Shown here: piece by piece, positions 9,824-20,666 of the stretch
How positions within the stretch are numbered: position 1 is the stretch's first letter
Layout: each line of letters begins with the position of its first letter
Origin: Linum tenue
Lineage: Eukaryota; Streptophyta; Magnoliopsida; Malpighiales; Linaceae
Assembly (NCBI GenBank): GCA_946122785.1
Contig: CAMGYJ010000005.1
Location: 38,802,002-38,866,001 of the forward strand
Length of the DNA: 64,000 nt
Direction of reading: 5' to 3'
The notes under the pieces: generated by a model
What the model was told of the DNA's origin: nothing
Databases searched by the model: none
Seen by the model: only the letters and a program-made list of their open reading frames with translations
Made by a program: the position numbers and the translations under genes

Positions 9824-11299
9824 TGATGACTCGGTATTTGCACATGTTTTCCCCTTTGTTTCTTGATTGTTTGAGCTTGAATTACCGTGTCTTTGGCCTA
9901 TTTTATGCTAGGTTGTGTTCCTTTGTCACATTTCAGGTCCTAGCACATAAAGTGAAGCATAGGCGCAAGTTTCAAGTCAATCAGAGATCAATTGGCGATT
10001 CGGGAGCAGAAACTCGGGCATGACCTGAAGAAGAATTGATTTCTACCTCACTTTATGGACAGAGAATCATGCAAGCTTGTTATGAAACGAAAGAGGACGA
10101 GACTACGAGCGTCTGGGATCAAACGGCGACTGATTCGGAGTCCGGACGAGGGAGAAACGAAGCATTAAACAGAGGCTGAGCAAGCTGCACGGGCAGACCA
10201 GGGAGGCGCACGGCCGTGCAACATATAATTCTGGCCGTGCGCTCTCTGCCGAGGCCTTGCACGGGCAAAATCCAGCCTTGCACGGCCGTGCACCTGGCCG
10301 TGCAAGATGGCTGAGATCGATTAAGTGAAACGGTGCGTTTTGAGGGTGCACGGCCAGAATGGTGTTGTGCACGGCAGTGCACCTGGCCGTGCAACTCGGG
10401 GAAGCCTGTTTTTAAGCCTAATCCGAGCCAAAAGGGGGGAGAGCTGGGTTTTGGATCCCAAACACCCAAGGGACGAACCCTAGAGAGAGAGAGCGACTTG
10501 GGAACATTCTTGGAGCTATTTTGGAGGATTTCTTCGCCATTGGAGCTCAGGAATCAAGCTTGGAGATGGAGATTGAAGATCTAGATCAGATTTCTGCCGT
10601 CTCTCTCTTCTCTATGGAGTAACTTCCCTTCACTTAGGTTTTGAGGAACCCTAGTTCCATGAGTTAGGATCTTTCTTGTATGAAGTTTTGGATGCTTTAT
10701 TGTTTGATTATAATCGATTGAGGCATGATTTATTGAGTCAATTGAATCTTGATCAAATTCTCTTGATTTCTGCTTTAACCTATGATAGATAGAATCTGAT
10801 TAGGTTAAGAGAGCTTCCTTGATTGATAGTAGTGAATTGGTTGTGCGAGAGTCAATCAATTCACTGCTTTGTACTGGAACTCATTCCAGTAGTGGAGATC
10901 TGTGTGAATCGCCTTAGCAGTCTATCCCGGTGAAGGCTAGTCACCTGCCGGGTATTCTGTCTGAGAGGGCTTGGTCAGCTTAAGAGATTCCAAGCTAATT
11001 TAGGATCTTCCGCAGTTTAATCAACAGTAGATCAACCAAAGGTAATTGCAACTTGGACCTAATTGAGGAGCTAGGGGGAATCATACCTAAGTGAGTTCCC
11101 AACTTGTAATTAGTAGAGTAGTTAGTAGAGTAGTTTAGTAAATCAATCCTTAATCTAGTTTGCTAGATAATGAACTGAAGCTGAGTAATAGTAACTCTAG
11201 AGACCCGTGGATTCGATATTTATTACTTGTGCCACTATACTGCAGTCCCTTTCATTGGTTACACTTGGCCATTGTTAGGTGTTGTGTTTTAGCGTGTCA
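9824..11299 (+). repeat. 3' LTR of nested element
   Basis: 1476 bp, the same length as the 5' LTR, with about 7 substitutions. One of them breaks a palindrome (CACGGCAGTGCAC near 10371). Confidence 0.92.
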
Positions 11300-11540
11300 C
11301 ACATCATCATCAATCCCTCTTGGTGGATACGATGGTGGTCAATCGAATATATCTTATCTGGTTTGGGGCAATGAGACAAGAGCAGATGCGAAGGAGAGGT
11401 CTCGTGAGTGGAGACTTCATCTTCCTCAAGGTCACGAGCCGTCTTCATCACCTATCACTTCACTTGCTTGTGACTTGAGACTCCACATCATCGATGAGAA
11501 CCTCAACTTCAAGGAGGTTTTGGGGTGGACCGAAACTTAG
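11300..11540 (+). pseudogene. Acidic ORF of outer element, 3' part
   Basis: Continuation of the ORF interrupted at 5705. The CACAT target duplication is followed by sequence encoding IPLGGYDGGQSNISYLVWG and ending LNFKEVLGWTET with a stop at 11538-11540. It aligns along its length with the C-terminus of the 7327-8454 protein. Confidence 0.85.
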
Positions 11541-11576
11541 GAGCCACCGTCTAGCTAAGACGTAAAAGAAGCGCTT

Positions 11577-11594
11577 GTGGGGAGGCAACCCCAC
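11577..11594 (+). promoter_or_regulatory. Conserved hairpin 36 nt after the ORF stop, outer element
   Basis: Stem GTGGGG/CCCCAC with loop AGGCAA. It is the counterpart of the hairpin at 8492-8509 and shows a compensatory change in the third stem pair (T-A to G-C). Confidence 0.6.
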
Positions 11595-13298
11595 CAAGGT
11601 TTGTTTTTCTTTTGTTTGTTTTTGTCGGTTTATCCACTTGGAACTATGGTTTCTATCACCCAGTGTGTTTTGCTGATGCTAGCCCCGCTGACTGGTCCAC
11701 TTCCAGTCCCCCAGCAGTGTTCTTACCCGGTAACATCGTTCCCCTTATCTTTCCCTCTACTCCATTGAGGGCAATGTCGTGCTTAAGTGTGGGGGGATGC
11801 TTTGTATCGGTTGGAATATGTATGATGGTGCTTGGAGCCTAGTCCGCTGTCCGAATCTTACGATTTGAGGGCTCCAAGTACTGCTGTTTGATCATATTGG
11901 CACTGTGTTTTGATGGATGAATTGATTGGTTTTCGGATTAATGCATGACAACTTGTTTGCGACTAGGACAACCTATGATGAGGACTGAGATGTGCAGTAG
12001 AACGATTTATAGGTTCAGTTTTCCAACTGTTTGCTTGCCAACTGTGACTTGATCTGATTACTTGTTCTTGACAGTCGTTTATGCATCTAGTTCAGGGTAT
12101 CAGAATGTGAGATAGAGCATATAGCTAGCCATGTGAGATTTGAGCCTGCTCGTTTCTTTTTTGTGCGATAGATCCCTCTTCCATGATGTGTAGCATTCAC
12201 GTTGTCACTAGCTAAGATGATGGGGGCATAGGATTAGCCCACGCCCAAAAACTGACTGTCCTGATGTGTCATATCCCCTAGTCAGCCCCTTTGAGCCGTG
12301 TGTTATCCTTTCTTTTGGTCTATAATGAAAAAATCACCCTTGTTGCATCTTTTAGAAGGTTCCAAAGAGTGGTTTTTATATATTCTCTGCTGTTTCTGCT
12401 AAAGTCTATGTGAGTGTTGGAGGTAGTGCTTAAAAGTTGGGCAGGTGTTTGAAATTGATGCAGAAGTGGTGGCTCTCTTAGGAAATGAAAAGAAAAATGA
12501 AACAAAGAAAAAAATTGAAAGCAAAAGAGAGCCACTACTAAAAATCTGAATAATGCCCAGTAAGCAGTGTTTCTTAGCAGTCTGGCTTGGAAATGCTGAT
12601 GTTTATGCCTCCTTCGCTCTTGTGCTCGTAAGATATTGAGTAATGCAGGATAGCAGAAAGAAAATACCGGTTTGTTTGACTGTGATTGTGTGTTTGGGAA
12701 ATGTGGAACCTTTTGCTATGAATACTTCCACCACCTAAAAGGCCTTTTCCCCATGTCCAAGACCCTAGCTAGTCATTTGAACCTGTGTCTAAGACCTCCT
12801 GATCAGTTAGTGGTGACACCCCATATGTGAACTCTAGCATTTAGAGGCTGCCATCATGGTGAAGAGATGATAGGTATTGAGAGAAATAGCATGCACATCT
12901 TTCGCATCAAATTGTCCTGACCCCACTGGTCGAGAGTGAGTGATTCATTTTCATTTTCTATATGCTCTTGTACCCCGGTGAGGACCTAGATTGCTCGGTC
13001 TCTATTCTGATGTCTTGAGTTGGATGCATGAGTTGACTGTTTTGAGTAAGTGGTTGAATCAAGTCTAGGTTGGCCAGTGAACAGACGGGAGACTCTTCCT
13101 TTACTCGATTTGCTGCACTCGAATGTCCTTTGTGGTGGTTGTCCAGGTTGTTATTGAGGTTGTGCATGTATTGATGTTTGAAAACCAGTGCGATTCACGT
13201 GTTTTGTGCCTTTATGACTTGTCCCCAATGTTGGTTGATTGAAATATGTAAGCTTACCTAGTGTCTGACTTGGTTAGCTTGGGGACAAGCAAACGGTT

Positions 13299-13313
13299 AA
13301 GTGTGGGGGAGTT
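13299..13313 (+). promoter_or_regulatory. Polypurine tract, outer element
   Basis: Purine-rich AAGTGTGGGGGAGTT immediately precedes the TG of the 3' LTR, preceded by CTTGGGGACAAGCAA. Confidence 0.85.
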
Positions 13314-14849
13314 TGATAGACCGTCATTTACACATGTTTTTACCCCCGTTCTTACACCGTTTGAGGTTTTGATTCTCGTGTTTTAGGCCGATTTCGCGCT
13401 AGGTTGTGCTTGTTTGTGATATTTCAGGTCCTAGTACGTGAATGAAGGCTTAGGAGCGAGTCTGGGGTCGATTGGACGAAGAACGGACGAATGGCGAGCT
13501 GTTTGGGGAGTGCACGGGCAGACCAGGGAGGCTGCACGGCCGTGCACTTGAGCCATATGGCCGTGCACCTCATGCCGAGGCCATGCACGGCCAGACCCTG
13601 AAGCTTGCACGGCCGTGCACCTGGCCGTGCAAGATGGACGAAGGCAGACTTATTGATACGGCGCGTTTCAGGGTGCACGGCCAGAATGGTGTTGTGCACG
13701 GCCGTGCACCTGGCCGTGCAACTCGGGAAAGCCGGTTTTAAAGCCTAATCCGAGCCAGAAGTGGGAGAATCGTGTTTTCAGAGCAAAAACAGAGCCCTAG
13801 AGAGAGAAAGTGCGAAGAACACATCCTAGAAGCGGTCTTAGAGCTGGATTTCACCGAATCGAGCTTGGAGATCGTCATAGGAGTGGAAATCATCATCCCG
13901 GAGCAGATTATCCTCATCGTTATGAGTATGACTAATCCGATTCTTGTTTTCTCTTCTCTCTCTATGGAGTAGAACCCTTCTCTCACTTGGGTATGAAGAA
14001 CCCTAGTTCCTTGTGTTAGGGATTTGATTGTAATGACTTGGGATGATATTACTGTTTGATTTTAATCGAATGACGCATGTCTAATGAATTGATTTGAGTC
14101 TGATCAGCTTTTCTCAATTTCTGCTGCAACCTGAGATAGATAGAATCTGATTAGGTTGTTAGAGCCTCTTCATTCGATAGTAGGAGATTGGCTATACGAG
14201 AGTTAGCCAGTTTACTGCATTGTACTGGTGTTCTTGGCGCCAGTAGTGGAGTTCTGTGTTCATAGCCTCAGCTTTCTATCCCGGTGAAGACTAGTCGTCT
14301 GCCGGGTAGTTAGACTGAGAGGGCTTGGTCAGCTTAAGAGATTCCAAGCTACTGTCGGATCTTCCGCAGTCTAATCAACAGTAAATCAACCCAGGTAATT
14401 GCAATTGAACCTAACTAAGGGGCTAGGGGGATTCAATCCCGGGTGACTCTTGCCTGCTTTAGAAACCGAACAATTTACTGCTTTCTTGTTGCTTTTACTT
14501 TTCACAACAATCACTCGAATTAGTTTGCTAGATAATAGAGAATCACGGAGTAAGCAGTAGATCTAGATCCTGGGTTGATAATTAAACTTGCCTGTTACTG
14601 CAGTCCCTTTCATTGGTTACACTTGGCCATTGTTAGGTGTTTTGCCTGCTTTAGAAACCGAACAATTTACTGCTTTCTTGTTGCTTTTACTTTTCACAAC
14701 AATCACTCGAATTAGTTTGCTAGATAATAGAGAATCACGGAGTAAGCAGTAGATCTAGATCCCGGGTTGATAATTAAACTTGCCTGTTACTGCAGTCCCT
14801 TTCATTGGTTACACTTGGCCATTGTTAGGTGTTGTGTTTTAGCGTGTCA
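13314..14849 (+). repeat. 3' LTR of outer element with internal 192-bp tandem duplication
   Basis: 1536 bp against 1342 bp for the 5' LTR. The difference is a 192-bp direct duplication near the 3' end (about 14451-14642 repeated at 14643-14834) plus a 2-bp CT indel near 13951. The end AGCGTGTCA is intact. Confidence 0.9.
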
Positions 14850-14854
14850 ACTGG

Positions 14855-15315
14855 CTTAGCTGATCGTACCATAAAGATATGAGATGTGGCTAACGGGAGG
14901 TTAAAGTACACATTGATGGTACACATTAAACAAATACGAGGTAACTAATGAAATAGAAACAAAAGACTTCATAAGAGTTCCAACAGAAAAGCATCAGATG
15001 TTTATTTTGCTGGTGGGTTTTACGTTGTGCCGACATATTGTAATTTTGATGTTATTGAGCGGTGGGAGAAATAAAGAATGAGGTATAAGGTCTTGTCATG
15101 GAGGGCTTGTGATATAATTGCCTTTGTTTTAATTCTATTTTCTTTTCTCTTTTTCCTTGCATGCATCGACCAAGAAAGAAATTTTTTTGAACTAAAGTTT
15201 TCTTAATGCATTGGGTTAGTTCTATTGATTTTTCTCTTTTAGGCTCTTTAATCTCAAAAATCAAAACATGACGCACGGAAAGTAGCTCTTAGGTTTGATC
15301 TTCATTAAGAAACAC
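14855..15315 (+). repeat. PRL1-fragment repeat, right part of copy B
   Basis: It resumes the sequence cut at 3281: GCTGATCGTACCATAAAG (PRL1 ADRTIK), then the GTAACTAATG intron start. It then matches 18330-18920, except that about 145 bp present there (18578-18722) are absent here. Both copies end at AAGAAACAC. Confidence 0.7.
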
Positions 15316-15837
15316 TAGCACCGGGCCCGGCCCTTGGCCGGGAAAGTCTAGACAAAAAATATGTTCATATAACATGCTTACAATATAATAGGAAGATACG
15401 ACATATCACTGAAAAAAGAAATATAATTGTTCAAAGAAGAAAAGAAAAACATACAAAATAATAGGTTTTCAATACTTAAAAATGGCAAATAGTTCAAGAT
15501 TAGAGTTGTTTTTCCTAAAACATACATAATGAACCCTCAGAAGGAAAGAAAAAGATTGGTCTCTAACAGATTTTAGGAATGAGATCATTTGTAACCCTAA
15601 TTAATGTCTAACAGATACACCCATATTATTCCTCTTCATAGAAAGTAGAATAAGGATCAGCTGGTTTGGAAGCATGCTAGTCGTAGTCCCCGAAGATGCC
15701 TAGAAAATAGTCCGGGTTCTCAAGAGAGCTTCAAACTTAAGGCTGAGTGCAACTAATTTTGAATTACATATGTTTGTCTTTGTCAGTGTTGCTGATACTT
15801 TCACTGACTACTTTGATTGGTAAGTTGACCATAAATA
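15316..15837. other. Intergenic DNA, no gene seen
   Basis: AT-rich. A short GC-rich stretch (ACCGGGCCCGGCCCTTGG) at 15321-15338 stands out. No gene recognised. Confidence 0.5.
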
Positions 15838-16730
15838 ATAGGGATATACCTTATTTTGACCTTGAAGTTTGTCGTAAAAGCCAAACTTGACATGAACTTG
15901 CAAATAAGACAGTTTTTCAAAATTTTGATAGAAATGGACAAATTTGGACTGAAATTTATGTTGTTCGTTAATATTAAAAGTTAAAAATTTCTTCATCCAT
16001 TCAACATACAATGCTCAGGTGGTTGCGATTGCGATGTGGCTTCCATGTCATAGGGATGATACCTTATTTTGGCATGAACTTGATGTAAAAGACAATTTTG
16101 GCTCGAATTTTCAAATAAGATAGGTTTGTTTGCACTTTGAAAGAAATGAACAAATTTGGTCCGAAATTTGGGTTGACCTTTAATATTGACAGTTGTGATA
16201 GAGAGGTTTCGGTTGCGATGTGGCTTCCAAGTCATTTATTTATAAAGTCTAAAAAAGTGAATTTTTCAGAAGAAAAAAAGACCACAAAATAGGACCCTTA
16301 GTATATCCTAATATTTTCATATTTACTTGCATAAATCATATTAAAAGGAAAAAGAAATTGATTCAGACCCCCAAAAATCCCAAAGCACGAAGCTATCTCT
16401 CTTTGTACCCCTCTCATCAATATTAACGGCAACCTAAATTTTGGGTCAAAGTTATTCATTTCTTTGAAAATTCGTACAAAACTGTCTTATTTGAAAGTGT
16501 AGGGCAAAATAGCATATTATACCTATGACGTGAAAGTCACACCACAGTCACCTTAACATTGTATGTTGAGTCATAAAAAAAAGAAATGTTTGACCCTCAA
16601 TATTAATAACCGACCAAATTTGTTAATTTCTTTCAAATTCGGACAAAACTATCTTATTTGAATGTTCATGCCAAAATTGTTATTTACATCAAAGTTCAAC
16701 ACAAAATAGGATATTATCCCTAAATAATAT
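15838..16730. repeat. Foldback repeat with two degenerate inverted arms
   Basis: Two direct modules (about 15838-16000 and 16048-16200) carry the order ACCTTATTTTG, CAAATAAGA, AAATGGACAAATTTGG and TTAATATT. The reverse-complement order occurs twice in 16430-16730 (CCAAATTTGTTAATTTCTTT, TCTTATTTGAA, AAAATAGGATATTATCCC). The ends read ATAGGGATATACC and GGATATTATCCCTA, an imperfect inverted repeat. This is an old foldback or MITE-like element; no coding potential. Confidence 0.55.
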
Positions 16731-17449
16731 AGGAGTACTAAAAATATTGGACTAATGAAGTTCATAATGTTTCAAACAACATACAACCCTGATAAAACTG
16801 CAGTCCAACCAACTAACATTTAGAACAAATGACTTTCCAGCAGGATAACACAACTATAAGTATGGGTGGTTCTATCATATTTTGATTAAGAAAATGACAT
16901 AAGGAAATGATATATAGACCTTGAATGATATACTCTGAGTATGAAAATGATGTCTAGTGGCCGGAGCTAGGGACATGGTACTATACCTTAAGCCCTTACA
17001 GATTAAAATCTAGGTCTTAATTCTATGAAGCTCATATACTAAGATCAATTTTATTAGAAACAATAATCGAAGGTCGTGTTTCATCAAAATACATCAAAAA
17101 AATTATGTGCATAATCTTAGTGTTTAGGGCAAGGATTGAAAACCCTTAACGTACCGGGGGTTCGACTAAACCAGTAGGCACTATGTAGTGTTGTGAAACG
17201 ACTGAATCACGGTTAACCACAGTTTTCGCATAAAATACCCTCCTGCCGACTTTTTCGGTACAACCTCTGATGAGGTTTTATAATCCTTGGTTTAGGATCT
17301 ATGATTTAAATAGTTAAGACCTAGAGTTCACTCGTCAAGGGTTAGAATATAGTGTCTCGTCTCGAAATCAGGTTAATTCAAAGTCTAGATTGCCATTTCT
17401 TACCAAGGGTATGAGTTACCTTTTGATTTTACTCAAAATATGATAAAAA
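16731..17449. other. Intergenic DNA, no gene seen
   Basis: AT-rich. A short stretch near 17190-17230 (AACGACTGAATCACGGTTAA) resembles a decayed dispersed repeat and has a weak match near 48065-48105. No gene. Confidence 0.45.
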
Positions 17450-17770
17450 ACACTACACACACACATACTGGTATACTACAGGAGTATAGTATACTGGTAT
17501 ACTCCACATAATCTAGACATTAGATGTACTTTGTTGAGCTCCAATCAATCTCAATGGTCAATTATAATTTTCCATTAAATTAAACTTTGGGTTTGAGTTT
17601 AGAGAATTGGGGCCTGGGGTTTATCCATTAGAGGTTAGGGTAGAGTATCATACCCCAAACTCGGTTAAAAATCATGGTCTAGATAGAGATATCTCACGAA
17701 GAGTACCTGAAGTATAATATACTCCAGGAGTACACCAGTCTGACCCATATATATGTGGTTGTGTGTGCAC
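17450..17770. mobile_element. MITE-like element
   Basis: The left end (CACACACATACTGGTATACT, then ACAGGAGTATAGTATACT) is the imperfect reverse complement of the right end (AGTATAATATACTCCAGGAG, then ACCAGTCTG, then TGTGGTTGTGTG). The total length is about 320 bp and there is no ORF. The inner segment ATCTAGACATTAGATGT...TTGAGCTCC is echoed at 45168-45200. Confidence 0.5.
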
Positions 17771-18249
17771 ATATATATTTAATATTGTAATTTGATATGC
17801 AATATTCGAATAAATGATATTTGGATTGCGGTTTTAAGATTATCCTCCATTTATAAGATAGACTACCATTATTATTGAAGTCAAAATAAAATAATAATAA
17901 ATGATAATCAAAGATCCAACACTAAAAATGCTTAAGAAAGACTTAGTGGGGTAGCTAACTGTGCTGGAAAAGTCATTTGATTTTCAGAATTTTGCCTCTT
18001 GTATGTTTTTTTATAAATAAATGCAACAAATTTGTTTAGTCTTATTGGTTATGACTCTTGTCCTTGTTAGAAGAGACCCGGGTTCAAATCTTGACACTGA
18101 TATTTTTTTCAAATAAAAAAATAAACAATTGCAATGACGAAAGTACCCTTCCTACTTTCACTCTCGTTGCAGAAAATTTGAAATGGAAGAAAGTTGAGTC
18201 ATGAATCTCCATCATATATCTTATAGATTGAGAGAGAGTCCCCGGACTC
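17771..18249. other. Intergenic DNA with a possible SINE remnant
   Basis: Around 17945-18095 the order GTGGGGTAGCTAACTGTG ... GACCCGGGTTCAAATCTTG resembles decayed tRNA-type A and B boxes followed by T- and A-rich sequence, as in plant SINEs. Support is weak. No protein gene. Confidence 0.3.
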
Positions 18250-18920
18250 ACAATTAATATGTTTCATTATTTTGTTTCTTATCACAATAAAACTAAATAC
18301 GTAATACATGGTTTTGTACTAGCTCAACTGATCGTACCATAAAGATACGAGATGTGGCCAGTGAGAGGTTAAAGTACACATTGACGGTACATAATGAACA
18401 AATACGAGGTAACTAATGAAATATAAACAAAAGACTTCATAAGGGTTCCGACAAAAAAAACATTGGGTGTTTATTCTGCCGGTGGATTTTAAATGGTGCC
18501 GACATATTGTAATTTTGATATTATTGAGCGGTTGAAGGAATAAAAAATTAGGTATAAGGTCTTATCAAGGATGGCTTGTGATATTTTGACTATTCCTATA
18601 ACTATAGTTTTCTCAGAAGCTGTCATTAGTACTGAAGGAGGAGTATTTTATCCAAGTCTTAGGGCATTGTAAAAAAGAAAAAATAGTTCAAGCTCTTCTT
18701 TAATTCCAATTTCATATAATTGCCTTTGTTTTAATTCTATTTCCTTTTCTCTTTTTCCTTGCATGCATCGACGAAGAAAGAAGTTCTTGTTGAACTAGAC
18801 TTTTCTTTATACATTGGGTTAGTTTCTATTGATTTTTCTCTTTTAAGCTCTTTAAACTCAAAAATCGAAACATGAAGCTCGGAAAGTAGGTCATGGGTTT
18901 GATCTTCATTAAGAAACACA
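18250..18920. repeat. PRL1-fragment repeat copy C with 18-bp direct repeats
   Basis: 671 bp containing the PRL1 ADRTIKI exon fragment and the GTAACTAATG intron start. It is flanked by near-identical 18-bp repeats (GAGAGAGTCCCCGGACTC at 18232-18249 and the same with one mismatch at 18921-18938). It aligns with copy B and so is a mobile or transposed unit. No intact coding sequence. Confidence 0.65.
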
Positions 18921-18938
18921 GAGAGAGTCCCCAGACTC

Positions 18939-20666
18939 TACCATTTCATCGACGCTAATTACGATCGACATTGCACACTATCAAGGTACAATGTAGAAAA
19001 GAAAGCTAATAGGGAATGGATCGTATTGCGGTGAATCGAGGAGATAATGTATATTGGGAAACTCCTCTAAATAGAGTTCAGAAATAGCGGTATCTAAAGG
19101 ACAATCGAATCATCTATGTTGTTGACACTAGGGTAAGGTATCTTTTTTCTTGTTCTATGTCTAAATCTTTATAGAATAATAAAGTATTGATTGAATTAGG
19201 AAGAATAAAGTTTCAATTAACAAATGTGAATGATCAGATAGGAAGATGATATATTTTTCTTTGTCCCTTTGTTGGAGCTATGAAGTTCTTTTTTATAAAG
19301 GATTTACAACGTGGAAATGTGAACTTTTGAAGACATACAGGGTAACTGATGTAATGTAGTTTTGCTCCAATTTTCATGATTGTAACTTGATTTAAAACAG
19401 AAAATTTTATTTTGAAGACACAGGTAATCAGGTTATGGATGATTGTAATTTGTAAAGAGATTTTAGGATTTACAAGGTTATATTTTGCTGGAAGGAAATT
19501 CGAGTCGAGCTCGAGGTTTATTTACGAGTTGAGTCTATTAGTATTGTTCACGGGCTATTTTCAAACTCAAATCGAGCTCGAACTTGAAGATGTTATGTCC
19601 AGTCGAGCTCGAGCTTTTATTATTATAACTCATATCAAGTTTGAGCCGTGCTCGAGCTCAAGCATTGCAATCGAACTCGAGCCGAACTTAATCAAAACTC
19701 AGGACTGAAACTTGTTTGCAGTTTAATTTTCATAAACACTAAAATATTCTGCCACGTAGTTATCGGGCTTTTATTCAACATGGGCCGACTCTTGAGTAGC
19801 TATAACCACTTAAAATAGGGATGGGACAAGAGAATCATACAAACAAGGGAAACTTGTCATAAACCAACTGGTCCCAATAACTCGAATTATTAGGACCAGT
19901 TAGTTTATGACATGATATTAAAGATGGTTTGTCTTTGAGGTCACGTGCTTTACGACCCCAATATTAATAGTTGTCTTAAAATTTGGGACCATTTGGTTCA
20001 TTACAAAACTTTATGCCGACGATGAGCAAGGTGTTGGTGGCGATGTCGGCCAACGTCGGCGGCGGCTTCTCTTGGAGAAGGTCGGAGCTCATCCGACAGT
20101 ACAATACTTCACTATCCATATGCTCTTCTTCCTTTCGATTCCCCAACCTACTACCACGGCGGAACATTGGGTCAGTTCCTGGCGCAGATTCCCCAACCTA
20201 CTCATCTTCCTCTCCTCACGTTGGAGCTTAACTCCATCGTCCGTCGAGGGTTTTCTCTCTGTCTATAATTGAACCGACAGCAAAGGAATGATAATGGCGA
20301 TGATGTGGATCAGGCTTTTTAATTTTTTCCCCTTCCTTTTCCAATTGGAACTTGGAAACCCATTAGAAACAGAAAATAATTTTCTCTGATTGAATTCTTC
20401 TCCTCTGTTAGAATTTGCTTTCCTTACTTTTAAAATGGCATCGACCATTGTCTCGTCTGGTATGAAAATGGAAGCTCTCTAATGTTTGGCTTTTCCTTGC
20501 GAACCATATCCCGTAAACTAAGAATCTTTTTCCTTTAAACAATGACCACCTGAGAGATTCCGTAGCTTTCAACCTCTGCACTACATTGAATTCGGATATA
20601 CAACTTACTACATCGATAGCAATATATGCACAACACACATTCTTGACAAATTTCATTCAATATGAT
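18939..20666. other. Intergenic DNA, repeats, 3' flank of CGLD27-like gene
   Basis: About 19500-19690 is dense in CGAGCTCGAG-type motifs, a dispersed low-complexity repeat also present at 46011-46420. A GC-richer stretch at 19985-20270 is open on both strands, but I recognise no protein in it. 20270-20666 probably contains the 3' untranslated region of the gene on the minus strand. Confidence 0.45.

Larger units (their letters stand above)
5706..11299 (+). mobile_element. Non-autonomous LTR retrotransposon nested in the outer element
   Basis: It has 1476-bp LTRs at 5706-7181 and 9824-11299, flanked by the exact 5-bp duplication CACAT (5701-5705 and 11300-11304). It inserted inside the ORF of the outer element, in the same orientation. 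The LTRs differ by about 7 substitutions (0.5%), so it is young. The internal region is only 2.6 kb: primer site, one intact ORF (7327-8454), a conserved hairpin after the stop, an untranslated tail with two PPT-like motifs, then the 3' LTR. It has no retroviral enzymes. Its ORF and tail are clearly related to those of the outer element, so this is a family member inserting into another. Confidence 0.93.
11541..13313 (+). other. 3' untranslated tail of outer element
   Basis: Noncoding. An internal PPT-like motif lies at 11760-11798 (CCATTGAGGGCAATG then TTAAGTGTGGGGGGATG). The terminal PPT AAGTGTGGGGGAGTT lies at 13299-13313, next to the 3' LTR. An adenine-rich stretch occurs near 12480-12530. 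No conserved ORF. Confidence 0.7.
3282..14849 (+). mobile_element. Non-autonomous LTR retrotransposon, Athila-type primer site (outer element)
   Basis: The element is bounded by TG...CA and flanked by the 5-bp duplication ACTGG (3277-3281 and 14850-14854). The LTRs are at 3282-4623 and 13314-14849. The primer site after the 5' LTR and the polypurine tract before the 3' LTR are intact. It has no gag, protease, reverse transcriptase or integrase. It holds one acidic ORF, now split by insertion of the element at 5706-11299. By eye the LTRs differ by about 8 substitutions in 1342 aligned bases plus two length changes, so the insertion is recent. It split a pre-existing PRL1 fragment. It must rely on proteins of an autonomous partner; the Athila-like element at 61120 has the same primer site and LTR plan. 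Confidence 0.9.

Noticed and set aside
19983..20272. Plus-strand frame starting MGPFGSLQNFMP and a minus-strand frame over it
   Set aside because: No recognisable homology. It could be a decayed gene piece, but nothing confirms it.
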